Positions 8,785 through 18,004 of a stretch of DNA of 64,000 bases are shown piece after piece (positions within the stretch are counted from its first letter, which is position 1; every line of letters starts with the position of its first letter). This DNA is from Herpetosiphon geysericola. Lineage in GTDB: Bacteria > Chloroflexota > Chloroflexia > Chloroflexales > Herpetosiphonaceae. The notes beneath the pieces were generated by a model. That model did not search any database, was not told the origin of the DNA, and was given only the letters and a program-made list of their open reading frames with translations. The DNA lies in the NCBI RefSeq assembly GCF_001306135.1, contig NZ_LGKP01000015.1, positions 62,001-126,000 of the forward strand, in the 5' to 3' direction. A program made the translations under genes and the position numbers.

Positions 8785-9670
8785 ACTTCATTTGGCGCTC
8801 GGAACCCATGTGGTTTTGTTGCGCTCAATCGAAAACCAAACCAAGCATAGCGTAGCCCAAGTAGTTGCAACGCCTTGCGAGCATAGCGAGCGCTACACGG
8901 TGCGTTGTGTCGATGGCACGCTCTTGCAATTAACCCGCCAAGATTTTGGCTTGCGTAAACAATTCAACGACCCACTCGTGGCCTTGGAGCAATCAAATTT
9001 GGCCGAACAGCGCGACTGGATTCACTATCGCTGCGTGATTGGCTCGCGAGCCTATGGCCTCGATACGCCCGAATCGGATACAGATTGGCGCGGCTTTTTT
9101 GTGCCGCCAGCAGAGGTGCATTGGGGGCTGGCTGGCATTCCTGAGCAATATGAATTGAGCGAAACCCAGGAGCATTATTGGGAAGTGCAAAAATTCTTGA
9201 ATTTGCTGTTGCGGGCCAATCCAAGTGCCTTGGAATGTTTGTATAGCGATTTGGTTGAGCATGCCTCGCCATTGGCGTTGGAGCTACGGGCAATACGCCA
9301 TCGCCTGCTGACCAGCCGCATTTATCAAAGCCACAATAGCTATGTGCTGGCCCAATTTCGCCTGCTCGAACGCGATTTGCGCACCAACGGCAGCCTGCGC
9401 TGGAAACATGTGATGCATCTAATTCGACTGTTGCTCAGTGGGATTCATGGCTTGCGCCATGGCGAATTACGCTTGCACCATGTTGAATATCGCGAGCAAC
9501 TTATGGCGATTCGCGCTGGCGAAATGCAATGGGAAGCGATTAACCGCTGGCGGATCGCCCTGCATGCTGAGTTTGAACAAGCCTATGCCACCACCAAATT
9601 GCCAATTTTGCCCGATCTCGCGGCGGCAAATGCTTGGCTCTTAGCTGTGCGCCGCGCTCAAGTGGCCTAA
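8774..9670 (+). CDS. RlaP-like nucleotidyltransferase of the RNA-repair cassette
   Basis: A 298-residue protein with the polymerase-beta-type nucleotidyltransferase signature GSRAYGLDTPESDTDWRG (GS followed by the DxD pair), then a helical C-terminal part with HVMHLIRLLLSG and HGELRL. Proteins of this type recur beside pnkp/hen1 and are known as the RNA-ligase-associated polymerase-beta family; their reaction is not settled. The ATG at 8774 overlaps the end of hen1 and has GGGGTG seven bases upstream; a longer frame starting at 8732 lies wholly within hen1. Pnkp follows after 12 bases, so the three are almost certainly translated from one message. Confidence 0.85.
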   Translation: MQAKLHLALGTHVVLLRSIENQTKHSVAQVVATPCEHSERYTVRCVDGTLLQLTRQDFGLRKQFNDPLVALEQSNLAEQRDWIHYRCVIGSRAYGLDTPESDTDWRGFFVPPAEVHWGLAGIPEQYELSETQEHYWEVQKFLNLLLRANPSALECLYSDLVEHASPLALELRAIRHRLLTSRIYQSHNSYVLAQFRLLERDLRTNGSLRWKHVMHLIRLLLSGIHGLRHGELRLHHVEYREQLMAIRAGEMQWEAINRWRIALHAEFEQAYATTKLPILPDLAAANAWLLAVRRAQVA

Positions 9671-9682
9671 GGAGAGATATTG

Positions 9683-12247
9683 ATGGAACTAGGAATACCC
9701 GAATTTTGTTTAGTGGTTTTGATTGGCGCTTCTGGGGCTGGTAAATCGACCTTTGCCCAGCGCCATTTCAAGCCAACCGAAATTATTTCTTCCGATACCT
9801 GCCGCGCCATGCTCTGCGATGATGAAACTGATCAAGCGGTTTCGGCAGATGCCTTCGATTTGGTGTATACGATTGCTGCCAAACGACTGGCTTTGGGCCG
9901 TTTGACCGTTATTGACGCAACCAATGTCCAAGCGGCAGCGCGCCAACCATTGATGGCCTTGGCGCGCCATTATCATGTTTGGCCAGTGGCGATTGTGCTG
10001 CAAACGCCTGAAAAGGTTTGTTTGGAGCGCAACGTAGGCCGCGCCAACCGCAACTTTGGCGATTTTGTGGTCAAGCGTCAAGTCGATAATTTACGCCGTT
10101 CGCTGCGCACCCTGCGCGATGAAGGGTTTCGGGTTGTGTATACCATTACGCCAGAGCAGGTTGATGCCATTGAAATTGTGCGCCAACGAGCGTGGAGCAA
10201 CCGCAAAACCGAGCATGGCCCGTTCGATATTATTGGCGATGTCCATGGTTGTTACCCTGAACTAGAGCGTTTGTTGTTGGAATTGGGCTACAGCATTAAC
10301 CTCACGCCAGGCCATAATTATGGCTTTACGGTCACGCCACCTGCTGGCCGTCGCGCTGTGTTCGTTGGCGATTTAGTTGATCGTGGGCCGGATTCGGTGG
10401 GCGTGTTGCGGCTGGTGATGAGCATGGTTGAAACGGGCGCTGCCTTGTGTGTGCCCGGCAATCACGACGATAAATTAGCCCGCGCCTTGGCTGGGCGCAA
10501 CGTGAAGCAAACCCATGGCTTGGCCGAAACTATGCAAGCCTTGGTCGAAACCGACGAAACTTTTCGCCAAGCAGTGCGCCGGTTTATTGAAGCCATGGTC
10601 AGCCACCTGATTTTTGACGATGGTAAATTGGTTGTGGCCCATGCTGGCATGAAGCAAGAATTGCAAGGGCGCATGTCGAAGCAGGTGCGCGAATTTGCCT
10701 TGTATGGCGAAACGACCGGAGAAACCGATGAATTTGGCTTGCCCGTGCGCTACCCATGGGCCAAGGAATATCGCGGCGAAGGCTTGGTGGTCTATGGCCA
10801 CACGCCAATTCCGCAGCCTGAATGGCTCAATAATACGGTGGATATTGATACTGGGTGTGCCTTTGGCGGAGCCTTAACTGCCTTGCGCTACCCTGAGCGC
10901 GAGTTTGTGCAGGTGCCAGCATTTGCCCAATATGCAATTCCAAAACGACCCTTGGAATACAACGCAACGCAACTTGCGGCGCAGCAGGAAAATGACCAAG
11001 TGCTTAATTTGAGTGATTTTCAAGGCAAGCTCAAATTGAGCACCAGCCTGATGAGCCAAATCACTTTGCGCGAAGAACAAACCGCCGCCGCCTTGGAAGT
11101 GATGAGTCGCTTTGCCATCGAGCCGCAATGGCTGATGTATCTGCCGCCAACTATGTCGCCCTCGGAAACCAGTCAACTTGATGGTTTCTTGGAGCATCCC
11201 GCCGAAGCGCTCGATTACTATCGGCGGGCGGGAGTTAACGAGGTTGTCTGCGAAGCCAAACATATGGGTTCGCGCGCCATCGTGATTATTTGCCGCGACA
11301 GTGCTGTGGCCCAAGCTCGGTTTGGCGTGGTTGGCGAGCAAATCGGGGTTTGTTATACCCGCACTGGGCGGCGTTTCTTTAACGATCCTGAGCTAGAGAC
11401 CGCCTTTTTGCAACGGGTGCAGCAGGCAATTAGCAAGCTGAATTGGTGGGAAAGCTTTGATTCGGGCTGGTTTGCTTTGGATTGCGAGCTGTTGCCATGG
11501 TCGGCCAAAGCCCAAGATTTGATTCGTCATCAATATGCACCAGTTGGCGCTGCTGCGACCGCCAGCATAAGCGCGGCCCAAACAGCCTTGCAACAAACTG
11601 TCACTCGTTTGCCCGAATCGGTTGAATTGCAAGCCCTGATTGCCCATACCCAACTGCGCCAACAGGCAGTCCAAGGCTATGTTGATGTCTATCAGCACTA
11701 TTGCTGGCCAGTACAAAGCCTTGATGATTTGCGGCTTGCTCCCTTTCATCTCTTGGCCTGCGAGCAACGCCCATTCTACGACCGTGATCACGAATGGCAT
11801 ATGCAAACTTTGGCTACGTTGGCTGAAGCCGAGCCGCGTTTGTTTATTGCCACCGAGTATCGCGTGGTCGATTTGCACGATCAAGCCAAGGTTGAGCAAG
11901 CAATCGAATGGTGGCAAAGCCTGACCGCAGCTGGTGGCGAAGGCATGGTCGTCAAGCCCAAGCAATGGGTTGTCCAGAATGCGCGCGGCCTTGTGCAGCC
12001 TGCAATCAAATGTCGCGGCCCTGAATATCTGCGGATTATCTATGGACCCGAATACGATTTGCCCGAAAATCTCGCCCGTTTGCGCAAACGTGGCCTGAGT
12101 GGCAAGCGTTCGCTGGCCTTGCGCGAATTGGCCTTGGGCCTCGAAGCCCTTGATCGTTTTGTTAATCGCGAGCCATTGCGGCGGGTGCATGAATGTGTTT
12201 TTGGTGTGCTTGCCCTCGAAAGCGAGCCAGTTGACCCGCGTTTGTAG
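9683..12247 (+). CDS. pnkp: Polynucleotide kinase-phosphatase-adenylyltransferase Pnkp
   Basis: An 854-residue RNA-repair enzyme with three catalytic modules. (1) 5'-OH kinase: P-loop GASGAGKST (15-23). (2) 2',3'-phosphatase of the binuclear metallophosphoesterase fold: GDVHGC (185-190), GDLVDRGPDS (229-238), GNHDDKL (259-265), and later GHTP. (3) Ligase-like adenylyltransferase: EAKHMGSR with the nucleotidyl-lysine at K526, later GEGMVVKP. Together they heal and seal RNA ends, with Hen1 methylating the 3' end first. In characterised systems Pnkp needs Hen1 to complete ligation, which fits this operon. The start is the ATG at 9683 behind GGAGAG (9671-9676). Length is close to the studied clostridial enzyme (about 870). 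Confidence 0.96.
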   Translation: MELGIPEFCLVVLIGASGAGKSTFAQRHFKPTEIISSDTCRAMLCDDETDQAVSADAFDLVYTIAAKRLALGRLTVIDATNVQAAARQPLMALARHYHVWPVAIVLQTPEKVCLERNVGRANRNFGDFVVKRQVDNLRRSLRTLRDEGFRVVYTITPEQVDAIEIVRQRAWSNRKTEHGPFDIIGDVHGCYPELERLLLELGYSINLTPGHNYGFTVTPPAGRRAVFVGDLVDRGPDSVGVLRLVMSMVETGAALCVPGNHDDKLARALAGRNVKQTHGLAETMQALVETDETFRQAVRRFIEAMVSHLIFDDGKLVVAHAGMKQELQGRMSKQVREFALYGETTGETDEFGLPVRYPWAKEYRGEGLVVYGHTPIPQPEWLNNTVDIDTGCAFGGALTALRYPEREFVQVPAFAQYAIPKRPLEYNATQLAAQQENDQVLNLSDFQGKLKLSTSLMSQITLREEQTAAALEVMSRFAIEPQWLMYLPPTMSPSETSQLDGFLEHPAEALDYYRRAGVNEVVCEAKHMGSRAIVIICRDSAVAQARFGVVGEQIGVCYTRTGRRFFNDPELETAFLQRVQQAISKLNWWESFDSGWFALDCELLPWSAKAQDLIRHQYAPVGAAATASISAAQTALQQTVTRLPESVELQALIAHTQLRQQAVQGYVDVYQHYCWPVQSLDDLRLAPFHLLACEQRPFYDRDHEWHMQTLATLAEAEPRLFIATEYRVVDLHDQAKVEQAIEWWQSLTAAGGEGMVVKPKQWVVQNARGLVQPAIKCRGPEYLRIIYGPEYDLPENLARLRKRGLSGKRSLALRELALGLEALDRFVNREPLRRVHECVFGVLALESEPVDPRL

Positions 12248-12249
12248 GG

Positions 12250-12602
12250 ATTGGGGATCGGTTGTTAGGGGTCGGGGATCAGGTTTGATCCACGAAGGGC
12301 ACGAAAATGGGCTATAGGATTTTGGCGAGCGGAATTATGTGGTTTTCCATCAGTTGTTCCGCTCGCCGGAAGCTTTCAATTTCCGATCCACGAAGCGCAC
12401 GAAGGATACGAAGAATGGGAACCGCGAAGGACGCGAAGAGCGCGAAGGTTGGGTTTTTGCCACAGATTGGCACAGATTTTTGGGATTATGTTTCGATAGC
12501 CTATAGCCATCATTGCTCTGCGCCGCTGCGTTAAAATCAACTTTCTGACTTTTGCCTTCTGCCTTACAATCTATAGCCTATAGTCACATTCCTCTGCGTT
12601 AA
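12250..12602. repeat. Intergenic repeat-word cluster between pnkp and trmD
   Basis: Begins three bases after the pnkp stop. Recognisable words: GGGGATCGG/GGGGTCGGGGATC, GATCCACGAAGGGCACGAA and the variant ACCGCGAAGGACGCGAAGAG, GCCACAGATTGGCACAGATT, CTATAGCCAT, TTGCTCTGCGCCGCTGCGTT and CTTTCTGACTTTTGCCTTCT. All recur in other gaps of the window. No coding frame of merit. Confidence 0.75.
12324..12367. terminator. Perfect long hairpin between convergent pnkp and trmD
   Basis: GGCGAGCGGAA (12324-12334) pairs perfectly with TTCCGCTCGCC (12357-12367). The loop is 22 bases with TTTT inside. There is no U tract directly after the stem, so it may act as an mRNA 3'-end stabiliser or a weak terminator. 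Confidence 0.5.
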
Positions 12603-12612
12603 CCCAGTTTTT

Positions 12613-13356
12613 TCAGCTTTCTGACTTTTCTTGCCATCCCCACTCTTTGAGCAATTGGCGGTCTTTTTTGGAGAGCGTGGCGTGGCGCAGCATATCGGGG
12701 CGGCGCTCCAGCGTGCGACGCAGGCGTTGCTCATGGCGCCATTTGGCAATATTCGCGTGATGCCCGCTGAGCAAAATCGGCGGTACTGCGACGCCATTCC
12801 AATCGGCTGGTTTGGTATAGTGCGGATACTCCAAAAGCCCATCATCGTGGCTTTCGTGGGCCAGCGATTCAGGGTCGAGCACTTCGGGCACGAGCCGCCC
12901 AACTGCATCAACAATCGTCATCGCCGCTAGCTCTCCACCGGTTAACACAAAATCGCCAAGCGACACTTGATCGGTCACATAGCGCTCGATATAGCGTTCG
13001 TCGATGCCTTCATAATGGCCACAAACCAACACCAAGCGTGGCAATTTGGCCCATTCGCGAGCCATAGTTTGGTTAAATACCCGTCCACTGGGAGTCATCA
13101 ACACCACCGGAGCAGGATTTGGATCGGCGGCCAAAACCGCTTCGGTGCAGAGCGCCAACGGGCCTGGCTTCATCACCATGCCTGCGCCGCCGCCGGTTGG
13201 CGAATCGTCAACCATCTTGTGTTTGTCGGTGGCGTAATCGCGAATATCGTGCAGCTGAAATTGCAATAATTCTGCTTGGGCTGCTCGTTTTAAAATGCTT
13301 TCAGTTAGCGGGCCAGTAAACATGGCCGGAAACAAGGTCAAAATATCAAAGCGCAT
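12613..13356 (-). CDS. trmD: tRNA (guanine-37-N1)-methyltransferase TrmD
   Basis: A 247-residue SPOUT methyltransferase that makes m1G37 in tRNAs, preventing +1 frameshifting. It begins [13 protein letters not shown] and carries the family's knot region: [41 protein letters not shown] and [10 protein letters not shown]. The ATG at 13356 is preceded by AGGA; the upstream 12 residues of the longer frame have no support. The usual partners rpsP, rimM and rplS are absent, so the gene stands alone between two convergent or divergent neighbours. Confidence 0.95.
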   Translation of the reverse strand: MRFDILTLFPAMFTGPLTESILKRAAQAELLQFQLHDIRDYATDKHKMVDDSPTGGGAGMVMKPGPLALCTEAVLAADPNPAPVVLMTPSGRVFNQTMAREWAKLPRLVLVCGHYEGIDERYIERYVTDQVSLGDFVLTGGELAAMTIVDAVGRLVPEVLDPESLAHESHDDGLLEYPHYTKPADWNGVAVPPILLSGHHANIAKWRHEQRLRRTLERRPDMLRHATLSKKDRQLLKEWGWQEKSES

Positions 13357-13794
13357 TGTAAAAATCCTATCGTGCCAATTGCGAGGCTTCATTGAGGAGT
13401 GTTGGTTCTCTAACTATGATACTCGATGGCTTGGGGCTGATGCAAAATAGTGGGTAAATTGGCATGAATCTGATCTTCCATGCAGGCAATGGAATTGGTA
13501 CAATGCCAGCAACACTTTACCATAATGATTATCAATCCTCAATTGGCGATCACTACTGAAAGGGCGTTTATTGGCAGCGTGATCGGGAAATAACCAGCAG
13601 TAACATCTCGTCAATAGCTTAAAGTGATATACGTATGCTCAATCAGCAACCTTTTAACCGAGAGATTGAGCAATCCACCCTAAAGACCAAGCGCCTGATT
13701 GTCGGTTGCTGATTCGGCGCTATTGAACCTCGCGAACCAACCAGAGACCGTTGCTAGTGTAGCAGAGTGTGGACTACAACGGGAGGTATGAATA
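13357..13794 (+). promoter_or_regulatory. Promoter region and structured leader of the secreted LysM-type protein
   Basis: No gene in these 438 bases. An extended -10, TGGTACAAT, lies at 13496-13504, with only a weak -35. Downstream, GCTCAATC (13637-13644) can pair with GATTGAGC (13664-13671), or the overlapping AATCAGCAACC (13641-13651) can pair with GGTTGCTGATT (13704-13714); the two exclude each other. CCGTTG (about 13750) pairs with CAACGG (about 13777), which abuts and partly covers the GGGAGG ribosome-binding site. This looks like a regulatory leader but matches no class I know. The minus-strand promoter of trmD must also lie at its left end. Confidence 0.4.
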
Positions 13795-16119
13795 ATGAGC
13801 CGACGTGCTGGAATTTTAATTATTGCAATTATTAGTTTGGCGATGATGCTGGGCTTAACCGCTTATGCGCTGGCGGTGCGGCCAGTAGTTGACCAATTAG
13901 CACCAAGCTCGCCAACCCTTTTTACCCAACTTCAATACCCATTTAATGCAAGTCTGATTCCGGTTGGCGAAGTGCTCACGGTGCATTCGCGATCTTGGGG
14001 CAGCGAGCCAATCGAGAATGTGGAATTGTGGGCTGATGGCCAGCCGTGGGATCTGCAAGCTGCCAATAATGCGACCCTCTACGAAGGGTTTTTTGCTTGG
14101 CAATCGCGCAGTTTAGGCGACCATAGTTTGGTGGCGCGCACCAACGATGCAACCAAAATTCCCTCAACCTCGGCAATTGTGCGCCTGAATGCGGTGTTGC
14201 CCTACGAACCAGTTGCGACCTTCCAAGTGCAACAAGCAGCTGGAGAAAGCATCGAAAGCCTTGGCAAAGCCTTCGGCATTGAACCACAAACGCTCTTGAA
14301 GCTCAATCCACAACTTGGCGATCTGCCTGTTAATCAGCCCTTGGGCCGTGACCAGTTGATCACGGTTCAGCTTGCTGGCCAGTTTACGCCAATTAGTAAT
14401 ACAACTGGTTTAAGCCCCAACCAAGCCAGTTTGCCAGCAAATTTGGCGAGCCTGCCGCTTGCCACGCCCTATGATCCCAATACAATCTGGTTTGATTTGC
14501 AGCGGCGTTTTGGCACTGCTAGCTTGCCCTTAGCGCCTGAGGTCTTGGTTGGCAGCAGCAATTGTACAACCGAACTGGTCTTTACGCCCAAATCCGACGC
14601 TGCCGATGGCTTTTTTATCTATCGTGCAGGGCCAGATCAAAGCCAATTTAATCTGGTGGCGACGGTTGCTGCTAATGGTGCTGGCCCTCAGCGTTGGCAA
14701 GAGCCAGCAGCGTTTGGCCAAACGCTCTATTATGTGGTGGCTTTTAATCCAGCGGGCGCTGCAACCAGCCCAGTCGTGGCCTTGAATAATGCTGATCCTG
14801 CTTGCTCAAGTTTGCAAGTGCCGCATTTTGCGAGCCTTATTCTTATCCCTACAACGGCGGTCAACGAGGTTTATTGCTATAGTTCGTTAGCCAATGGCCC
14901 ATGGCAACGCGTGCCCGACCAAGGTTTTTTAGCGCCGCTTGCTGGCGGCTACGATTTAGCCAGTGCCTTGCCATTGAGCGCAAGCAGCGCCAGCCAAAGC
15001 TGGAATTTGGAATGTTGGGGCTGGAATGGCAGCCAACCGCAGTTATTGGGCGCTACTAGCACAACGTTAAATTTGGGCCAAACCCAAGCCATCGCGCTTG
15101 ATGCTGATTTATTCAGCGTGCAAGGCCAATTGCAAACAGCAACCACAACGCAGCAACTGCCGACCCTGAGTTCAATTGCCCCGCCAACCAACCTACGTCT
15201 AACCACCACGCTTGATGAATGTCTGCAAGCAGCACCCCAAGCTGATGATTTTTGGCGTACTGCGTGCAGCACTAATCTGGCGGCGGGGGCAACGGTATTA
15301 ATTTGGGACTGGAACGAGCAAGCCTGTTTTCCAACTGCTGAGGGTCAAGATTGTAGCGCCAACGCCAATCTTGAAGGCTTTCAAGTGAGCGATCGTTTGG
15401 CTGGAACGCCGCTCGAATTAACCAGGGTTGCTGCTGCTCAACGCTTGCTGTTTTTGGCTCCGCGCACCGCGCCAAGCGCAACCGACGAATGTTTGAGCGT
15501 GCGCGCCTATCGTGGGTTGGCAATTTCGCTGGCTAGTGAAGTGGTTTGTTTGCCAGCATTCAAATTGGCCGCTGGGAGCTATCAACTGCTGCCAAGCCAA
15601 TTTCAATTTGGCGCTGGCCTTGCCCAAGCAACGGTTGGTGGTGATTGCCCTGCGTTGCCGATTAATCAAAGCCAACAAACCACCCAACCCTATCCTTATG
15701 CCAGCAGTTTGTTGTTGCTGCAACGCTATAGTGTGGCTGAAACGAGCTGTCGCCGCTACACTGCTAGCTGGTTTGATGGCGCTGTGAGCTTTGTTTTGCC
15801 GCGGCTTGATCAAACAGTGACGAGCTTAGAATTAACCTTTAATCGCACCAGTGAGCGTGAACCAAACGAGGCTGAACCGTGCAACGCCAATGCCAGCTTG
15901 CAAATTGGCAGCGCAACCCAAACCATTACTTGGCAAAGCTTGCCAGCGAATGGTGAGATTAAACTCATAGTTGATCAGGCTTTGCTTGCGCAACTTGGCC
16001 AAGCCAACGCCCCGAAATTGAGTTTTATGCTGCAAGCTGAGCGCCAACTTGCCAACCTCAACCAACGGTGTAGCAGCGAGCTTAGCGATTTTTCACTGAA
16101 ACTAACGGTGCAACCATGA
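13795..16119 (+). CDS. Large exported protein with Ig-like and LysM-like regions
   Basis: A 774-residue protein with an N-terminal signal or anchor helix (residues 4-28, after SRRAG). It then has an Ig-like segment (about 45-130; ASLIPVGEVLTVHSR, WADGQPW), a LysM-like stretch (about 140-192; FQVQQAAGESIESLGKAFGI followed by TLLKLNPQLG) and a long Cys-containing beta-rich region with fibronectin-like features. It probably acts at the cell surface, perhaps binding peptidoglycan. GGGAGG stands eight bases before the ATG. Its last four bases overlap the ATG of the following lipoprotein, so the pair is translationally coupled. No enzyme motif is visible and the family is not recognised. Confidence 0.75.
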   Translation: MSRRAGILIIAIISLAMMLGLTAYALAVRPVVDQLAPSSPTLFTQLQYPFNASLIPVGEVLTVHSRSWGSEPIENVELWADGQPWDLQAANNATLYEGFFAWQSRSLGDHSLVARTNDATKIPSTSAIVRLNAVLPYEPVATFQVQQAAGESIESLGKAFGIEPQTLLKLNPQLGDLPVNQPLGRDQLITVQLAGQFTPISNTTGLSPNQASLPANLASLPLATPYDPNTIWFDLQRRFGTASLPLAPEVLVGSSNCTTELVFTPKSDAADGFFIYRAGPDQSQFNLVATVAANGAGPQRWQEPAAFGQTLYYVVAFNPAGAATSPVVALNNADPACSSLQVPHFASLILIPTTAVNEVYCYSSLANGPWQRVPDQGFLAPLAGGYDLASALPLSASSASQSWNLECWGWNGSQPQLLGATSTTLNLGQTQAIALDADLFSVQGQLQTATTTQQLPTLSSIAPPTNLRLTTTLDECLQAAPQADDFWRTACSTNLAAGATVLIWDWNEQACFPTAEGQDCSANANLEGFQVSDRLAGTPLELTRVAAAQRLLFLAPRTAPSATDECLSVRAYRGLAISLASEVVCLPAFKLAAGSYQLLPSQFQFGAGLAQATVGGDCPALPINQSQQTTQPYPYASSLLLLQRYSVAETSCRRYTASWFDGAVSFVLPRLDQTVTSLELTFNRTSEREPNEAEPCNANASLQIGSATQTITWQSLPANGEIKLIVDQALLAQLGQANAPKLSFMLQAERQLANLNQRCSSELSDFSLKLTVQP

Positions 16120-17150
16120 AACGATTGCTTGGAATAGTGCTGATTGGCATCTTGGCCGCGTGCCAGCAACAAGCGCCTGCGCCAAGTCCAGCCCAAATTG
16201 TGCCCCAAGTTTGGATTGACGCGCCCTTAGCGGGAAGCTCGCTGGAGCTTGGCCCAATTCAGGTGCTGGCTCATGGCTATCATCCATTGGGCTTGAGCGT
16301 AATCGAATTAAGCGTTAATGGCGCAGTTGTGGGCAGTCAACAGCCAACGATGCGTGGCTCGCAATTTGGCTATGCAAGCTTCAACTGGCAAGCAAGCGAA
16401 GCCACTGCCTATCGTTTGGCGGTTCGCACCCAAAGTAGCCAAGGCCAATGGAGCGATGTGGCAATTGCTGAGGTTGCGGTTAGCCAAAATAATACACTGA
16501 GTATCGCCGCCTTGCCGAGTGCAACCAGCCTGCCAACCGCCACAATTACGCCCACCGCAACGCCAACCAGTTCGCCAACCTTGACTGCTATCCCGACACG
16601 CCCAGTTGCGAGCGCCACAATCCAGCCATCGCCAACGCGGGTGCGTCCTTCAAATACGCCAGTGCGGCCAACCAATCTGCCTGCCATTCCACCAACCGAC
16701 ACGCCGATTCCTCCAACTGACACACCTATCCCGCCAACTGACACGCCAGTGCCGCCCACCGCAACTGACACGCCAGCACCGCCAACGGCAACTGACACAC
16801 CAGTGCCGATCTTGCCGCCAGTGTTTGGTGAACCATCAGCCTCGACCAATGAATTTACCAATGTTGCTGGTTGCGCGTATCCCGATAGCGTCTCAATTAG
16901 CGTCTCGGTCGCGAACTTTCCCGCTGGTGATGTGAGTTTGTACTACCACGCTGGCCCAAGTCGTTGGCAATCGACGGTGATGCAACCTGATGGCCGTGGC
17001 AACTGGAACCGCACAATTCGCGGGGCGCGTGAGATGTCGGGCCAACGTTACGGTGGCTTTGAATATTACATTTTGGCCCAGGGCAGCGATGGTCAATCGG
17101 CCCAAACCCAAATCTATGGCGGCATCGAGTTTCTGCCATGTAAACCATAG
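16116..17150 (+). CDS. Surface lipoprotein with Ig-like domain and Pro/Thr-rich linker
   Basis: A 344-residue protein starting MKRLLGIVLIGILAACQQQ. The lipobox LAAC puts the lipidated Cys at residue 16. An Ig-like domain (about 30-125; ELGPIQVLAHGYHPLGL) resembles that of the upstream gene. It is followed by a low-complexity spacer of TPT and PPTDTPI/PVPPTATDTP units (about 140-238) and a C-terminal beta domain with WQSTVMQPDG. ATGA overlap couples it to the preceding gene, so both likely form one surface assembly. Function unknown. The repeated linker codons are a likely site of length variation between strains. Confidence 0.8.
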   Translation: MKRLLGIVLIGILAACQQQAPAPSPAQIVPQVWIDAPLAGSSLELGPIQVLAHGYHPLGLSVIELSVNGAVVGSQQPTMRGSQFGYASFNWQASEATAYRLAVRTQSSQGQWSDVAIAEVAVSQNNTLSIAALPSATSLPTATITPTATPTSSPTLTAIPTRPVASATIQPSPTRVRPSNTPVRPTNLPAIPPTDTPIPPTDTPIPPTDTPVPPTATDTPAPPTATDTPVPILPPVFGEPSASTNEFTNVAGCAYPDSVSISVSVANFPAGDVSLYYHAGPSRWQSTVMQPDGRGNWNRTIRGAREMSGQRYGGFEYYILAQGSDGQSAQTQIYGGIEFLPCKP

Positions 17151-17154
17151 TTAA

Positions 17155-17341
17155 GGATGAATTATGAATTATGAGGACAAAAGTCGGAAGGCAAAAGTCA
17201 AAATAAGAACAGAGAGCAAAGAACTTAAGGATGAAGGATGAAGGATGAAGGATGAAGGATGAAGGATGAAGGATGAAGGATGAAGGATGAAGGATGAAGG
17301 ATGAAGGATGAAGGATGAAGGATGAAGGATGAAGGATGAAA
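17155..17341. repeat. Intergenic repeat-word cluster with tandem array
   Basis: Starts five bases after the lipoprotein stop. Words in order: AAGGATGAATTATGAATTAT, AAAAGTCGGAAGGCAAAAGT, AACAGAGAGCAAAGAACTTA, then the 7-bp tandem array listed separately. The same words occur in the gaps near 39.8, 50.3, 54.8 and 61.9 kb. Confidence 0.75.
17227..17340 (+). repeat. Perfect 7-bp tandem repeat, about 16 copies
   Basis: The unit AAGGATG is repeated 16 times without a mismatch, plus two bases. On the minus strand it keeps one frame open and would encode SSFILHP repeats, which is an artefact. The unit is the same word (GGATGAA) found once to three times in other gap clusters, so the array seems to be a local expansion of that word. 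No spacers, hence not a CRISPR array. Confidence 0.95.
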
Positions 17342-17471
17342 TACCCCTCGCTGATGTTCCGTAAGCGAGAGGTTGGGTTTCAAGTCTAGGTCGTAGTGCT
17401 AATGCTCCGAACCACGCTATTCTTGGCTCAGCGCTGCTTGCTTTCCAAATAAATGTCATTTTAGGGGGTGC

Positions 17472-17529
17472 AGGGGGATGAAAACCTCCCTGCGTCTCCC
17501 GCCTTGAGGCAGGAAGGGTGGGTGAATTC
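17472..17529. repeat. Dispersed palindromic repeat, copy 1
   Basis: Shares TGAAAACC..CCTGCGT.TCCCGCC...GG..GGAAGGGTGG..GAAT with a second copy at 28040-28096. The centre CCCGCCTtgAGGCAGG is an imperfect palindrome. It sits 22 bases beyond the 3' end of the VOC gene. The rest of the gap (17342-17471) holds a small stem, CTCGCT/AGCGAG, and no gene. Confidence 0.55.
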
Positions 17530-17551
17530 CAATTAATGAGAGCTGTTAAAT

Positions 17552-17974
17552 CTATTCATGTGCGCCAGTATATTGGGCTGAATAAGCTTCTGAGGCTGGA
17601 ATATTCGTAATCACATCAATCAGCACCCCATTGGGATCGGCAGTAATAAAATGGCGTTGGCCCCATTCCTCGCTGCGTAGATCAAGCAGCACTGGCAGGC
17701 CTGCTTCCGTGATCAAGCGTGTATACAGCGCATCAACATGCTCGACCTCGAAATTAAGCAGCAACCCAGTTGTTGGGCGTTGGCCAGCTACTGGCACACT
17801 GACATGGCTATAGTCGAGCACTGCAAGCTCGTGGTGCTGGGCAGTAGCGTGGCGCAAACTAACATACCAATCCGATTCAAACGTTGCGTTAAAGCCAAAG
17901 TGCTGAATATAGAAAGCTGCTGTTTCGGCAATTCGATCAGTCATAATCACTGGGTACATGCTGCTAAGTTGCAT
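17552..17974 (-). CDS. VOC-family (glyoxalase/bleomycin-resistance fold) protein
   Basis: A 140-residue single VOC domain: [23 protein letters not shown] at the start, a central [11 protein letters not shown] and the closing [16 protein letters not shown]. The likely metal-coordinating set is one acidic or His residue per repeat, but the substrate cannot be read. Family members include dioxygenases, glyoxalases and drug-binding resistance proteins. AGGAG precedes the ATG at 17974. It is divergent from a TetR regulator, and two palindromes between them suggest it is the regulator's target, perhaps a detoxification or resistance protein. Confidence 0.85.
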   Translation of the reverse strand: MQLSSMYPVIMTDRIAETAAFYIQHFGFNATFESDWYVSLRHATAQHHELAVLDYSHVSVPVAGQRPTTGLLLNFEVEHVDALYTRLITEAGLPVLLDLRSEEWGQRHFITADPNGVLIDVITNIPASEAYSAQYTGAHE

Positions 17975-18004
17975 ACTCACTCCTAATCCACTATACTTTA
18001 CAGA

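Noticed and set aside
11393-12190. 265-codon minus-strand frame inside pnkp
   Set aside because: Shadow frame opposite the ligase domain, whose motifs are intact on the plus strand.
12307-12534. 75-codon plus-strand frame after pnkp
   Set aside because: Consists entirely of repeat words shared with other gaps.
17227-17340. Possible CRISPR array
   Set aside because: Direct repeats abut with no spacers, the unit is 7 bp, and no cas genes occur in the window.
17169-17459. Minus-strand frame with repeated SSFILHP units
   Set aside because: Produced by the 7-bp tandem array (7 x 3 keeps the frame open); no ribosome-binding site and no non-repeat coding sequence.
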